64,000 nt of DNA from NCBI RefSeq assembly GCF_012933555.1, contig NZ_JABBPK010000001.1, forward strand, positions 1,342,001-1,406,000, written 5' to 3'. Under the pieces are notes generated by a model. The model made no database searches. It worked only from the letters and a program-made list of their open reading frames with translations, and was not told where the DNA came from. Made by a program: the position numbers and the translations under genes. The stretch is from Niallia alba. Lineage in GTDB: Bacteria > Bacillota > Bacilli > Bacillales > Cytobacillaceae. Positions 35,207 to 45,236 of this stretch are shown here, piece by piece. The stretch's first letter is position 1; each line of letters starts with the position of its first letter.

Positions 35207-35580
35207 TTCGGATTTTTTTTAACATATTCTTTATATTTAGATAGTAATAGATGAATTAAAATGGAATAGTCAGGTAGAGTTATCCCACTCTTAACGGACA
35301 GTAAAACTCCCGCCTCGAACTGATGAGAATATGAGGAAGATCAACTGTCCGTAAAGGTTCGAATGGTTCAACTAACCATCAGTGGGGGAGGAAGGAAAAC
35401 CCCCACTGATGGAAGTTTCACTTTATTTTGTTCATTGAAATGCTATAAGTAAATTGTTTAGTTAGAAGAGGAAAGGTACAAGGAATCCTTACGTTTTTTA
35501 ATGGGATTCATTGAAACGAACTTAATTAAAAGAATACACATACGAAAAGATGCGTAAGTTATACAAGGGGTTTTGTGCTC
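35207..35580. other. LCP-yhjE intergenic with repeat copy 5
   Basis: Apart from repeat copy 5 the sequence is AT-rich and featureless. A yhjE-sip promoter presumably lies in 35440-35560. Confidence 0.5.
35279..35426 (+). repeat. TTTAT-bounded structured repeat, copy 5
   Basis: Left boundary GTTAT, right TTTAT. About 10 bases of the inner hairpin (the GGTGGGAG part) are missing, yet the outer ACGGACAGT/ACTGTCCGT stem and the CATCAGTGGGGG/CCCCCACTGATG stem are intact. Confidence 0.92.
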
Positions 35581-36201
35581 ATGGATATCAACTTAATTAA
35601 AGAATGGTTTACGCTTGAAAAAATAATGGATTTAATAGATAGTTATCGTTCATTTGGACCGTTGCCAGGTGTCTTATTGCCAATGATAGAAGCGTTTATC
35701 CCTTTTTTGCCGCTTTTTGTTTTTATTATGGCTAATGTAAATGCATTTGGATTTTGGCTGGGATTTCTATATTCATGGGCTGGAACAATTTTAGGAGCAT
35801 TGCTTGTATTTTCGATTATAAGAAGATATGGAAAAAAAAGATTACTAAGGTTTTTAAGTAATCACAAAAAGGTGCAGAAACCAATGATTTGGATTGAAAA
35901 GCATGGATTTGGTCCCTTGTTTTTGCTTCTATGTTTTCCGTTTACACCTTCTGCCCTTGTAAATATAGTCGCTGGTTTGTCGAGAATAAGTACGAGCCAA
36001 TATGTTCTCGCAGTAATTGCAGGAAAGCTAGTTATGATTAGTACAATTAGCTTTATCGGTTATGATTTGAAGTCAATGATTACTCAGCCGTTACGTACGA
36101 TTCCTGTCGTAATTGCGATCTTTATTCTTTGGGTTATTGGAAAAAGGATCGAGATAAAAATGAATAGTGCAGGTATAGATGAGAAAGAGAGAAGCCATTA
36201 G
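35581..36201 (+). CDS. yhjE: TVP38/DedA-like membrane protein YhjE
   Basis: About 206 residues with five or six hydrophobic segments and the SNARE-associated/VTT domain pattern: EAFIPFLPLFVFIMANVNAFGFWLGFLYSWAGTILGALLVF and CFPFTPSALVNIVAGLSR. B. subtilis yhjE is directly before sipV, as here. Start uncertain between the GTG at 35575 and the ATG at 35581; I take the ATG (AAGGGG 10 bases upstream). The adjacent signal peptidase gene suggests co-transcription. DedA-family members act in lipid scrambling or flipping. Confidence 0.88.
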   Translation: MDINLIKEWFTLEKIMDLIDSYRSFGPLPGVLLPMIEAFIPFLPLFVFIMANVNAFGFWLGFLYSWAGTILGALLVFSIIRRYGKKRLLRFLSNHKKVQKPMIWIEKHGFGPLFLLLCFPFTPSALVNIVAGLSRISTSQYVLAVIAGKLVMISTISFIGYDLKSMITQPLRTIPVVIAIFILWVIGKRIEIKMNSAGIDEKERSH

Positions 36202-36240
36202 AAAATATGGTCTGTAAATTTTGTTTGGAGGAGATAGAGG

Positions 36241-36795
36241 TTGAAAGAAGCAATAAAGAAAGAAAGCATAGAATGGTTAAAGGCATTTGCGATCGGGATT
36301 ATCATCTTTGTTATAATTCGTGCTTTTTTCTTCTCCAATTATGTAGTGGAAGGTGAATCGATGATGCCAACATTACAGGACGGAAATAAATTAGTTGTTA
36401 ATAAAGTTGGTTATAAAATGACTGATTTTAATCACTTTGATATTATTGTTTTTCATGCTAACGAAAATGATGATTATGTGAAACGAGTAATTGGCATCCC
36501 TGGAGATAAAGTAGAATATAGAGATGACCATCTATTTATAAATGGGAAAAAGTATGAGGAGCCTTTTCTAGATGATTACCGGAAACAAGTATCTACCGGA
36601 AGATTAACTGGGAATTTTACGTTGGAAGAGATCACGGGAGAGGTTACGGTGCCAAAAGGAAAATTATTTGTATTAGGGGACAATCGTTTAGGAAGCTGGG
36701 ATAGTCGACATTTTGGTTTTATTCCGATTGATCAAGTAGTTGGAAAGGTAAGTTTGCGTTATTGGCCATTTAATGAAATACAATTTTCCTTTTAG
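36241..36795 (+). CDS. sipV: Type I signal peptidase (SipV position)
   Basis: A 184-residue serine/lysine signal peptidase with one N-terminal membrane helix (about 12-32). Catalytic Ser40 is in VEGESMMPTL and Lys81 in DYVKRVIGIPGDKV; the box E motif LGDNRLGSWDSRHFGFI follows. It removes signal peptides at the outer membrane face. Start TTG at 36241 with GGAGGA 8 bases upstream. The gene follows yhjE as sipV does in B. subtilis; the symbol rests on that position. Confidence 0.93.
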   Translation: MKEAIKKESIEWLKAFAIGIIIFVIIRAFFFSNYVVEGESMMPTLQDGNKLVVNKVGYKMTDFNHFDIIVFHANENDDYVKRVIGIPGDKVEYRDDHLFINGKKYEEPFLDDYRKQVSTGRLTGNFTLEEITGEVTVPKGKLFVLGDNRLGSWDSRHFGFIPIDQVVGKVSLRYWPFNEIQFSF

Positions 36796-36811
36796 TTTTG
36801 CTGGATTAAAT

Positions 36812-36839
36812 GAGAACTCAAAATTGGGTTCTTTTTTTT
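36812..36839 (+). terminator. Terminator after the signal peptidase gene
   Basis: AGAACTC and GGGTTCT form a short stem around AAAATT, followed by seven or more T. Confidence 0.75.
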
Positions 36840-36962
36840 CGTTACTTATAGGAAGAGAAAAAATATCCAGTATCACTTTTCTATGGAAACATGTGTTTCT
36901 ATGATATGATGTTATTTACATATAAAATATTATTGAGATAAAGAAAAAGGGGGGAGCATTGG

Positions 36963-39900
36963 ATGAGTGTTCGTTTATTACTAGGTCGATCTGGTACCGG
37001 AAAAACAAGGTTTTGTATAGAAGAAATCCAAGCGAAACTTGCCGAAAATCCGGAAGGCAATCCCATTATTTACATCGTTCCAGATCAGATGACCTTTTTA
37101 TCCGATCAGCGTTTACTATCTGGTTCCGAGGTGCAAGGAATGTTTCGGGCGCAAGTATACAGTTTTACCCGTCTTGCATGGAGAGTATTGCAAGAAACAG
37201 GCGGAATCAGTCGCTACCATATAAATAGCATGGGCGTAAGTATGCTAATTCGAAAAATTATTGAAGAGAATAAGAATGAACTAACCCTTTTCAAAAAGGT
37301 TGCCGATAAAAACGGATTTATTGATCAAGTAGAACAATTGGTCACAGAATTTAGAAGATACACGGTTACTCCAGACGAACTATTATCGACGAAAGAGCAG
37401 TTGGGGGAAACAAAAGAATCTACAAAAGCATTAATGGATAAAATAAGTGATCTTGAATTAATATATGAAAAATTCGAAGCAAGAATTGTTGGGAAATATA
37501 TCGATGGAGAGGATTATTTCCGTTTGCTTGCAGAAAAGATTAGCGAATCTTCTTATTTACAAAATGCAGAAATTTATATTGATGGTTTTTACAGTTTTAC
37601 CCCACAAGAATATTTAATCATTCAACAGTTAATGCATATATGTGAACGAGTGACAATCACAAATACATTAGAACCGTTATCTTCCCAAATGGATGATTTA
37701 AGTTTGTTTCGTATGACGACTGAATCTTTCCAAACAGTCCAGACGATGGCAAAGCAATTAGGAGTGGAAGTCGAACTTGTAAAGTTCAAAGAATCAAAAA
37801 AGAATAGCCATCCATCGTTAGCATATATAGAAAGTCATTTTGACAGTAGACCAGCAAAAGCTTATAAAGAAGAAACAACAATCACATTTGCTGAAAGTAT
37901 TAATCCTCGAGCAGAAATAGAAGGAATCGCACGTGAAATAATCAAGCTTGTTAGAAATAAGAATTACCGCTATCGAGAGATCAGTCTGCTTTCTCGTAAT
38001 TTGTCTACATATCAGAATATTATGGAGACTGTTTTTAGAGATTATCATATTCCTTTCTTTATTGATCAAAAAAGTAGAATGCATGATCATCCTTTAGTGG
38101 AGTTAATTCGATCATCTTTGGAAATTTTTGAAACAAATTGGCGCTATGAGCCCGTCTTTCGGTCGATAAAGACAGAATTACTATTTCCTCTTCATGAACG
38201 CAAAAATAATATTAGGGAAAAAGTAGACAGGCTTGAAAATTATTGCCTTGCCTATGGAATAAAGGGAAGCAGGTGGACTTCAAAAGAACGCTGGAAGTAT
38301 AGAAGAATCAAAGGGCTAGAATTTGATCAAGGTGTTCAGACAGACGCAGAAAAGGAATTCGAGCAAGAATTAAATGAGTTGCGCCTCTCTTTAACTGCGC
38401 CGTTAATTCGGCTTCAAAATCGTTTGAAAAGAGGGAAAACAGGTAGAGCAAAATGTGAAGCATTATATTTATTTTTAGAAGAACTTGAAGTACCAGTGAA
38501 AATGGAACACTGGAAGAATGAACTAGAGGAAAAAGGAGAGTTAGTAAAGGCTGGAGAACATGATCAAGCTTGGAATAGTATAGTAGATTTACTAGATCAA
38601 TTTGTCGAGATACTAGGGGAAGAGGAGTTTTCAATAAAGCAATTTGCAACTGTTATTGGTGCAGGCTTGGATACATTAAAATTTTCCCTAGTCCCTCCAG
38701 CATTGGATCAAGTATTGATCGCTGATTTAGAACAATCGCGTTTAAATGATATAAAAGTTGCGTTTGTCATTGGTCTAAATGAGGGTGTTTTTCCATCAAG
38801 ATTCCAGGATGAGGGCATACTTGCGGATAGTGATAGAGAAGCATTACAACAAAAAGGCATGAAGCTTGCTCCTACTAGTAAAACAAGACTGTTAGATGAG
38901 GAGTTTCTTGCCTACAAAGCATTTACAACGCCATCCGATCATCTTTACTTAACTTACCCGCTGGCAAATGATGAAGGAAAATCTATTTTGCCATCTACTT
39001 ATATCAAAAGAATGCAAGATTTATTTCCTAAAGCGACAACCATCTATTATATGTCAGATCCAAAAGAACTGTCAGAAGAAGGACAGTTAGATTATGTAGT
39101 TCATTTTCAAACAACCTTATCTTACTTAACAGGGCAGCTTTATTTAAAGAAAAGAGAGTATCCAATTTATGATTTTTGGTGGGATGTTTACAATGAATAT
39201 ATCGGACATCCAAACTGGAAGGAACCAGCCAAAAAAGTATTTTCTAGTTTAACCTATCAAAATAAAACGGAGCAATTATCGGAGCAAACAAGCAGCGAGT
39301 TATATGGGGAAACTATTTCAGCCAGTGTTTCAAGAATGGAATTATTTCACGCGTGTCCATTTTCACATTTTGCAACCCATGGATTAAAGCTTCGAGAACG
39401 GCAAGTATATCGCTTAGAAGCACCTGCTATAGGGGATTTATTTCATGCTGCTTTAAAATATATTGCAGAAACGGTTATGCATAAAGAGTTAATGTGGTCT
39501 AGCTTAACGAGGGAGCAGTGTGAAAGATTAGCAAGAGATGCGGTAGATATGTTAGCACCGAAATTGCAAAATGAGATACTACTTAGCACTAATAGACATC
39601 ATTATATAAAAAGAAAGCTAGAGCAAATTATTAGCAGAGCTTCACTTATTTTGAGCGAGCATGCCAAACATAGCGGATTCGCACCAATCGATTTAGAGCT
39701 TGAATTTGGACCACAAGGTAAGCTGCCGTCTATTTCTTTTCCGTTGAAAAATGGCACAAATATGAATTTAATTGGCAGAATCGATCGTGTTGATAAAGCA
39801 GTTGTTGGTGATGAAGTATATTTACGAGTAATTGACTATAAATCAAGCGGCCAAGAATTGAATATGAACGAAGTATATTATGGTTTATCCTTACAGATGC

Positions 39901-40454
39901 TTACTTATTTAGATTTAATCATTACAAATAGCACGATTTTAGTAGATAAGGAAGCGAGTCCAGCTGGAGTACTATATTTTCATGTTCACAATCCGATGAT
40001 TTCAAGTAAGAAAATATTAACGCTAGAAGAAATTGAAGAAGAGCTATTAAAGAAATTTAAAATGAATGGACTAATGCTTGGAGAAGAACGAGTCATTCAA
40101 TTAATGGATGAAACGTTGGAAAAAGGGAATTCTCCGATTGTACCAGCTGGCTTTAAAACAGATGGAACTCTTACAAAAGCGTCTAAAGTAGCCACTAGAG
40201 ATGACTTTAATGAAATGCAAAAATTCGTTCGTCACAAATATAGGGATTCAGGAAATAAGATTATTAGTGGCGAAGTAGGAATTGAGCCATATCGATTAAA
40301 TGATAAGAAGCCTTGTACTTTCTGTTCCTTTAAGTCTGTTTGTCAATTTGATGAAGCGCTGGAAACAAATCAATATAGACAATTGCCAGCCTATTCAAAG
40401 GAAGAGGTGCTGCAATTAATCAGAGAGGAGGCTAATACAAGTGAAAGAGATTAA
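36963..40454 (+). CDS. addB: ATP-dependent nuclease subunit AddB
   Basis: 1163 residues, normal length for AddB. Walker A at the very start (LLLGRSGTGKTRF), degenerate helicase domains, and a C-terminal RecB-type nuclease domain (GRIDRVDK, RVIDYKSSGQELN). Four cysteines of the iron-sulfur cluster are seen: one in LFHACPFSHF and three in PCTFCSFKSVCQF. AddAB resects double-strand ends and recognises Chi. GGGGGGAG precedes the ATG. It overlaps addA by 14 bases. Confidence 0.97.
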   Translation: MSVRLLLGRSGTGKTRFCIEEIQAKLAENPEGNPIIYIVPDQMTFLSDQRLLSGSEVQGMFRAQVYSFTRLAWRVLQETGGISRYHINSMGVSMLIRKIIEENKNELTLFKKVADKNGFIDQVEQLVTEFRRYTVTPDELLSTKEQLGETKESTKALMDKISDLELIYEKFEARIVGKYIDGEDYFRLLAEKISESSYLQNAEIYIDGFYSFTPQEYLIIQQLMHICERVTITNTLEPLSSQMDDLSLFRMTTESFQTVQTMAKQLGVEVELVKFKESKKNSHPSLAYIESHFDSRPAKAYKEETTITFAESINPRAEIEGIAREIIKLVRNKNYRYREISLLSRNLSTYQNIMETVFRDYHIPFFIDQKSRMHDHPLVELIRSSLEIFETNWRYEPVFRSIKTELLFPLHERKNNIREKVDRLENYCLAYGIKGSRWTSKERWKYRRIKGLEFDQGVQTDAEKEFEQELNELRLSLTAPLIRLQNRLKRGKTGRAKCEALYLFLEELEVPVKMEHWKNELEEKGELVKAGEHDQAWNSIVDLLDQFVEILGEEEFSIKQFATVIGAGLDTLKFSLVPPALDQVLIADLEQSRLNDIKVAFVIGLNEGVFPSRFQDEGILADSDREALQQKGMKLAPTSKTRLLDEEFLAYKAFTTPSDHLYLTYPLANDEGKSILPSTYIKRMQDLFPKATTIYYMSDPKELSEEGQLDYVVHFQTTLSYLTGQLYLKKREYPIYDFWWDVYNEYIGHPNWKEPAKKVFSSLTYQNKTEQLSEQTSSELYGETISASVSRMELFHACPFSHFATHGLKLRERQVYRLEAPAIGDLFHAALKYIAETVMHKELMWSSLTREQCERLARDAVDMLAPKLQNEILLSTNRHHYIKRKLEQIISRASLILSEHAKHSGFAPIDLELEFGPQGKLPSISFPLKNGTNMNLIGRIDRVDKAVVGDEVYLRVIDYKSSGQELNMNEVYYGLSLQMLTYLDLIITNSTILVDKEASPAGVLYFHVHNPMISSKKILTLEEIEEELLKKFKMNGLMLGEERVIQLMDETLEKGNSPIVPAGFKTDGTLTKASKVATRDDFNEMQKFVRHKYRDSGNKIISGEVGIEPYRLNDKKPCTFCSFKSVCQFDEALETNQYRQLPAYSKEEVLQLIREEANTSERD

Positions 40455-43400
40455 GATACCGGACAAACCAGCAGATGTTACCTGGACAGACGATCAATGG
40501 AAAGCGATTATGTCTAGCGGGCAGGACATTTTAGTTGCTGCAGCAGCTGGTTCTGGTAAAACAGCTGTATTAGTAGAAAGAATGATTCGAAAAATAGTAT
40601 CTGATCAGCCTATAAATGTCGATGAATTGCTTGTAGTTACGTTTACGAATGCATCAGCAGCGGAAATGAAGCACCGGATTGGCGAGGTATTGGAAAAGGA
40701 AATTAACGCAAATCCAACGTCGCAGCATTTAAAAAGACAATTGGCGCTTTTAAATAAAGCTCATATTTCTACAATTCATTCTTTTTGTTTAGAAGTCATT
40801 CGAAAATATTATTATGTCATTGATTTGGATCCAGGCTTTCGAATTGCCGATGAAACAGAAGCGCAATTGTTAAGAGATGAATGTTTAGAAGATCTTTTTG
40901 AAGAAGAATATGGAAAAGAAAACAATGTTGCATTTTTTGATCTAGTAGATGCATTTACGAACGATCGTAGTGACGATGCTCTCCAACGTATGATTCAAGA
41001 AATCTATGATTTTTCTCGTGCTAATCCATTCCCGTCTGCTTATTTACAGTCTTTAATCAAGATGTATGCTATCGGTGAAGATACGGACATTATGGAATTA
41101 CCATTTATGCAGCATTTAATCGATGATGTGGAGCTACAACTAGAAGGAGTAAGAAAGCTGCTTGAGTATGGCTATGAATTGACACAGCTTCCAGGAGGAC
41201 CTGCTCCGCGTGCTAGTAATTTCTTGGATGATTTAGAAATAGTGTCTATCCTAGAAAAGGCAATGGCTCATTCTTGGGGAACATTATATGAGGCAATGCA
41301 GTCCTTAAAGTTTTCTCGAGCAAAGCCATGTAAAGGAGACGAGTATGATCCCGCGCTAATAGAAGAAGGACAAAGAATCAGAGATCGCGCGAAAAAAATA
41401 TTGCAAGAATTGCAAAGTGATCTATTTACAAGAAAGCCGCAAAGCTTTTTAAAAGATATGGCGGAGATGAAGCCACATGTGGAGACACTTGTTTATCTTG
41501 TGGCAGCGTTTGGGGAAAGATTTCAACAAGTAAAAATGGATAAAGGATTAGTGGACTTTGCCGATTTGGAACATTATTGTCTAGCAATCTTAAGTCAGAT
41601 TGGAGAAAACACTACAGCACTTATCCCATCAGAAGCAGCATTATTTTATCGAAATCAGTTTAAAGAAGTTCTTATAGATGAGTATCAGGATGTCAATCTA
41701 GTTCAGGAATCGATTCTAAAGCTAGTAACAAAGGATATTGAGTCTGAAGGAAATCTCTTTATGGTTGGGGACGTAAAACAGAGTATTTATCGATTTCGAT
41801 TGGCAGAACCGAACTTGTTTTTAGCCAAATATCTTCGTTTTCAAGAGCGCGAGGATGCTGGTTTTAAAATTGATTTAGCGAAAAACTTTCGAAGTAGAAA
41901 AGAAGTATTAGAAGGAACCAATTTTCTCTTTAAGCAAATTATGGGAGTGAAAGTAGGCGAAATTGAGTACGACGAAAGTGCAGAGTTAAAGCTAGGTGCA
42001 AGTTATCCAGAAGAAACTCCTTACCCAATTGAAGTTGCTTTAGTAAATCAAAGCACGGAAATTAGTGATGACAGTGAAAGTGAAGGAGAGACAACGGGAC
42101 TTGATGCAGCAGAGCTTGAACAATCACAACTGGAAGCTAGGGTCATCGCCGAAAAAGTAAAAGAATTATTTGAAACAAACCAAGAGGTATATGATGCAAA
42201 GCAAAAAGCATATCGACCAATTCGCTATAAGGATATGGTTATCCTATTAAGATCCATGACATGGGCTCCACAAATTATGGAAGAATTAAAGCAATATAAC
42301 ATACCGACCTATGCTAATTTAACGACCGGCTATTTTGAATCAACAGAAGTGGATATTATGATGTCCTTATTAAAGGTTATTGATAATCCATATCAAGATA
42401 TTCCGCTTGCTTCGGTTCTTCGCTCCCCAATTGTTGGTTTATCGGAAGAGGAGTTAAGCAGGCTGCGAATTGCGAAAAAGCAAGGAGCGTTTTATGAATC
42501 CATTCAGGCATTTATTCATTCGAGCAGTCAGAAAGAAGAGGTTCTGTATGAAAAAATAAGACCGTTTTTTGATCGACTTGCTGACTGGCGCTCGGAAGCA
42601 AGAAGAGGCTCATTATCGGAGTTGATTTGGAAGTTATATCGAGAAACATACTTTTATGATTTTGTTGGTGGATTACCAGCAGGAAATCAACGTCAGGCAA
42701 ATTTGCGTGCACTTTATGATAGAGCACGTCAATATGAAGAGACATCATTTCGTGGCTTATTCCGCTTCCTTCGATTTGTGGAGCGAATGAGAGATCGAGG
42801 AAATGATTTAGGAGCAGCAAGAGCCTTAACGGAACAAGAAGATGTTATTCGGATCATGACAATCCATAGTAGTAAAGGTTTAGAATTCCCATTTGTTTTT
42901 ATAGCAGGGATGGGACGTAATTTCAATACAATGGATTTAAGAAAGAATTTTTTATTAGATAAAGATTTAGGCTTCGCTACAAAATATATCGATGCAAAAA
43001 AACGAATATCTTATCCATCTCTTCCGCAAATTGCTTTTGCAAAAAAGAAAAAAATGGAGCTACTTGCAGAAGAAATGCGGGTCTTGTATGTTGCTTTAAC
43101 TCGAGCGAAGGAAAAACTTATTTTAATAGGTGCTGTAAAGGATATAGAAAAAGCAAAACAGAAATGGGCGCAAATAGCGGGACATTCCAATTGGCTTTTA
43201 AATGAATTTGATCGTGCCCAAGCGAAGTCTTATTTAGATTGGATTGGTCCTGCATTAGTTAGACATCGTGACAATACATGGATTCATTTAGAAAGCTGGA
43301 GTGAAAAAGAAGCAATCTCTGTTCACCCATCTAATTGGGAAGTAAGGATTCTTCAAAAAGAAGAGCTTTTGAGTCGATCAGTGGAAGAAGAAAATAAAGA

Positions 43401-44184
43401 AAATGAATGGTTGGAAAAGGTAACAGAAGGAAAAAGAATGGAGAGTACTTCTACCTATAAAGAAGCAATCAAAGAAACATTTGCATGGTCATACGCTTCT
43501 AAAGAAAGCACTTCTCATCGATCGAAGCAGTCGGTATCTGAATTGAAGCGCCAAGGAGAATTACGTGATGTTCAAAGTGGGATAGAACTTGCAAAAGCGT
43601 GGAAGCAAACGGTTTGGAATCGCCCTAAATTTATGCAGGAAAAAAAATTAAGCCCAGCAGAAATCGGAACCGCTATGCATATGGTTATGCAGCATATAGT
43701 GATAAAAGAAGAAGTAACAGAAGCTAGTCTGAATCATTTAGTAGAGGATATGGTCAAAAAGGAATTATTAACGATCGACCAAGCGGAAGTTATTGATATT
43801 TCCTCTATTCTATCCTTTTTCCAATCTCCTTTAGGAAAAAGAATGCAACAGGCACCAAAGCTTGTACGAGAAATCCCGTTTAATATTGCCTATCCAGCGA
43901 GTCGAGTATATGCAGACTGGAAAGGAGGCGAGGAGCCGGTTCTCGTGCAAGGGATAATAGATGTATTCTTTGAGGATGAATTAGGTACAGTATTGCTTGA
44001 TTATAAAACAGACACGATATCTGCTCGATATAAGGGTGGATATGAAGAAGCTAAACCAATATTGGAATCACGCTATAAAGTCCAAATAGAGCTTTATACA
44101 GAAGCATTAGAAAAAATCTTAAAACGAAAAATTGAAGAGAAATACTTATTCTTCTTTGATGGTGCTCATGTGCTTAAGCTATAA
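40441..44184 (+). CDS. addA: ATP-dependent helicase/nuclease subunit AddA
   Basis: 1247 residues, a UvrD-like helicase with a C-terminal nuclease domain. Motifs: WTDDQWKAI (Q motif), AAAGSGKTAVLVERM (Walker A), LLVVTFTNASAAEM, VLIDEYQDVN (Walker B), GDVKQSIYRFR, MTIHSSKGLEFPFVFIAG, EEMRVLYVALTRAKEKL, and nuclease IDVFFEDELGTVLLDYKTD. GTG start within the end of addB, with GAGGAGG 9 bases upstream, so translation is coupled. In B. subtilis sbcDC follow; here a structured repeat and the gerP operon follow. Confidence 0.97.
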   Translation: MKEIKIPDKPADVTWTDDQWKAIMSSGQDILVAAAAGSGKTAVLVERMIRKIVSDQPINVDELLVVTFTNASAAEMKHRIGEVLEKEINANPTSQHLKRQLALLNKAHISTIHSFCLEVIRKYYYVIDLDPGFRIADETEAQLLRDECLEDLFEEEYGKENNVAFFDLVDAFTNDRSDDALQRMIQEIYDFSRANPFPSAYLQSLIKMYAIGEDTDIMELPFMQHLIDDVELQLEGVRKLLEYGYELTQLPGGPAPRASNFLDDLEIVSILEKAMAHSWGTLYEAMQSLKFSRAKPCKGDEYDPALIEEGQRIRDRAKKILQELQSDLFTRKPQSFLKDMAEMKPHVETLVYLVAAFGERFQQVKMDKGLVDFADLEHYCLAILSQIGENTTALIPSEAALFYRNQFKEVLIDEYQDVNLVQESILKLVTKDIESEGNLFMVGDVKQSIYRFRLAEPNLFLAKYLRFQEREDAGFKIDLAKNFRSRKEVLEGTNFLFKQIMGVKVGEIEYDESAELKLGASYPEETPYPIEVALVNQSTEISDDSESEGETTGLDAAELEQSQLEARVIAEKVKELFETNQEVYDAKQKAYRPIRYKDMVILLRSMTWAPQIMEELKQYNIPTYANLTTGYFESTEVDIMMSLLKVIDNPYQDIPLASVLRSPIVGLSEEELSRLRIAKKQGAFYESIQAFIHSSSQKEEVLYEKIRPFFDRLADWRSEARRGSLSELIWKLYRETYFYDFVGGLPAGNQRQANLRALYDRARQYEETSFRGLFRFLRFVERMRDRGNDLGAARALTEQEDVIRIMTIHSSKGLEFPFVFIAGMGRNFNTMDLRKNFLLDKDLGFATKYIDAKKRISYPSLPQIAFAKKKKMELLAEEMRVLYVALTRAKEKLILIGAVKDIEKAKQKWAQIAGHSNWLLNEFDRAQAKSYLDWIGPALVRHRDNTWIHLESWSEKEAISVHPSNWEVRILQKEELLSRSVEEENKENEWLEKVTEGKRMESTSTYKEAIKETFAWSYASKESTSHRSKQSVSELKRQGELRDVQSGIELAKAWKQTVWNRPKFMQEKKLSPAEIGTAMHMVMQHIVIKEEVTEASLNHLVEDMVKKELLTIDQAEVIDISSILSFFQSPLGKRMQQAPKLVREIPFNIAYPASRVYADWKGGEEPVLVQGIIDVFFEDELGTVLLDYKTDTISARYKGGYEEAKPILESRYKVQIELYTEALEKILKRKIEEKYLFFFDGAHVLKL

Positions 44185-44552
44185 ATGTTTTTAAAAACTA
44201 ACCTAAAAAGACAGCCAGACTAATAGTGGAGATCACTGAAAAAGTTTTTTTCGTGCGAAATGAAGAGCAAGTATATTTGAAAGTGAAAATAAGGTTGGTT
44301 TGGAGAGGCGTCCGCTCGACTCCTATGGGAGCTGCGAGAAAGTCCGAGACCCCGCAGGAACGTAGTGACGAGGAGGATTGGCGCTCGCCCCATGGAAAGC
44401 GAGCGGACGCCTCGGAAAACAAATCCATCATCTTATGTTTAAAAAGTGGCTATTGCCCATCATCATTAACTAGCCAGTTTTTCAGTGCCCTCCTAATAGT
44501 GCGGGATGCTTTTTTAGATTAAAGAAAAATGTTTTCCTAAAGAACATTCTTA
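44185..44552. other. addA-gerPF intergenic region
   Basis: Most of these 368 bases form one nested palindromic element (44231-44497, listed separately). Frames across it are by-products of the palindrome. No gene is seen. Confidence 0.6.
44231..44497. repeat. Large nested palindromic intergenic element
   Basis: Outer arms GGAGatCACTGAAAAA and TTTTTCAGTGccCTCC are complementary. Inside, GAGGCGTCCGCTCG (44305) and CGAGCGGACGCCTC (44399) pair perfectly over 14 bp. The core (CTCGACTCC, GACCCCGCAGG, GACGAGGAGG) is far more G+C-rich than its surroundings. I recall very similar GCGTCCGCTCGACTCC-type repeats scattered in many Bacillaceae genomes. No coding capacity. Confidence 0.75.
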
Positions 44553-44771
44553 TCAATTATTGTCAGCTATTGGTTGATCCACACCGCTGCCATTTGTATA
44601 ATTGCTGGAATTGATTGCATTATTGGTGATAACAAACGCACCGTTATTACCGGTACCTGAGCCTATCGTTGCTTTTGAATTGTCCTTAGGCGAGATAAAT
44701 AAGGAATCTCCGAATTGAACAATTCCTGCTCCTGTGTTAACAATTTGAATCGGACCTATTATAGCAGGCAT
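44553..44771 (-). CDS. GerPF paralogue (second copy)
   Basis: A 72-residue GerPA/GerPF-family protein starting MPAIIGPIQIVNTGAG and containing VQFGDSLFISPKDNSKATIGSGTG. It is strongly similar to the gerPF gene immediately upstream, so it is a tandem duplicate. The ATG at 44771 is preceded by GGGAGG at 8 bases; the longer frame overlaps gerPF. It is the last gene of the gerP operon here. GerP proteins are needed for germinant passage through the spore coat. Confidence 0.9.
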   Translation of the reverse strand: MPAIIGPIQIVNTGAGIVQFGDSLFISPKDNSKATIGSGTGNNGAFVITNNAINSSNYTNGSGVDQPIADNN

Positions 44772-44808
44772 GATTCTTTCCTCCCTAAAAAAATTAATGA
44801 TTCTATGC

Positions 44809-45027
44809 TTAGTTATTTGCAACAACTGGTTGATCAATTAAACTAGTGTCTACATAGTTACTAGCGTTCAATCCGTTATTTGTAATAATAAATGCTCCAG
44901 TATTGGAGGTACCTGAGCCTAAAGTTGCCTTGGAATTCCCTTTAGGAGAAATAAACAACGAATCTCCAAATTGAACAATTCCTTCCCCCACGTTAACAAT
45001 TTGTACTGGTCCTACGATTGCAGGCAT
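44809..45027 (-). CDS. gerPF: Spore germination protein GerPF
   Basis: A 72-residue protein, MPAIVGPVQIVNVGEGIVQFGD at the start and ending VDTSLIDQPVVANN, the classic GerPF pattern. AAGGAGG precedes the ATG. It is separated from gerPE by about 400 bases in which repeat copy 6 is inserted, only about 25 bases upstream of the start codon, so its ribosome site is just preserved. Confidence 0.93.
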   Translation of the reverse strand: MPAIVGPVQIVNVGEGIVQFGDSLFISPKGNSKATLGSGTSNTGAFIITNNGLNASNYVDTSLIDQPVVANN

Positions 45028-45051
45028 TTTTTAACCTCCTTGTTTCGTATC

Positions 45052-45209
45052 TTTATCCCACCCTTAACGGACTGTAAGACTCCCCCCTCAAGCTTATGAG
45101 AATACGAGGGAGAAAGGTGGAGATCAACTGTCCGTAAAGGTCCAATTGGTTCAACTAACCATCAGTGGGGGATGAAGGAAAACCTCCACTGATGGAAGTT
45201 TCACTTTAT
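45052..45209 (+). repeat. TTTAT-bounded structured repeat, copy 6
   Basis: TTTAT at both ends. The first arm reads ACGGACTGT (one mismatch to ACTGTCCGT). The final stem is CATCAGTGGGGG with CCTCCACTGATG, one wobble. It is inserted inside the gerP operon, antisense to the operon transcript. Confidence 0.93.
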
Positions 45210-45236
45210 CATGTTGATACTTCATATTTAGCCAGT

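Noticed and set aside
44198-44522. Two overlapping frames across the addA-gerPF gap
   Set aside because: They arise from the palindromic element and have no ribosome sites or protein-like pattern.
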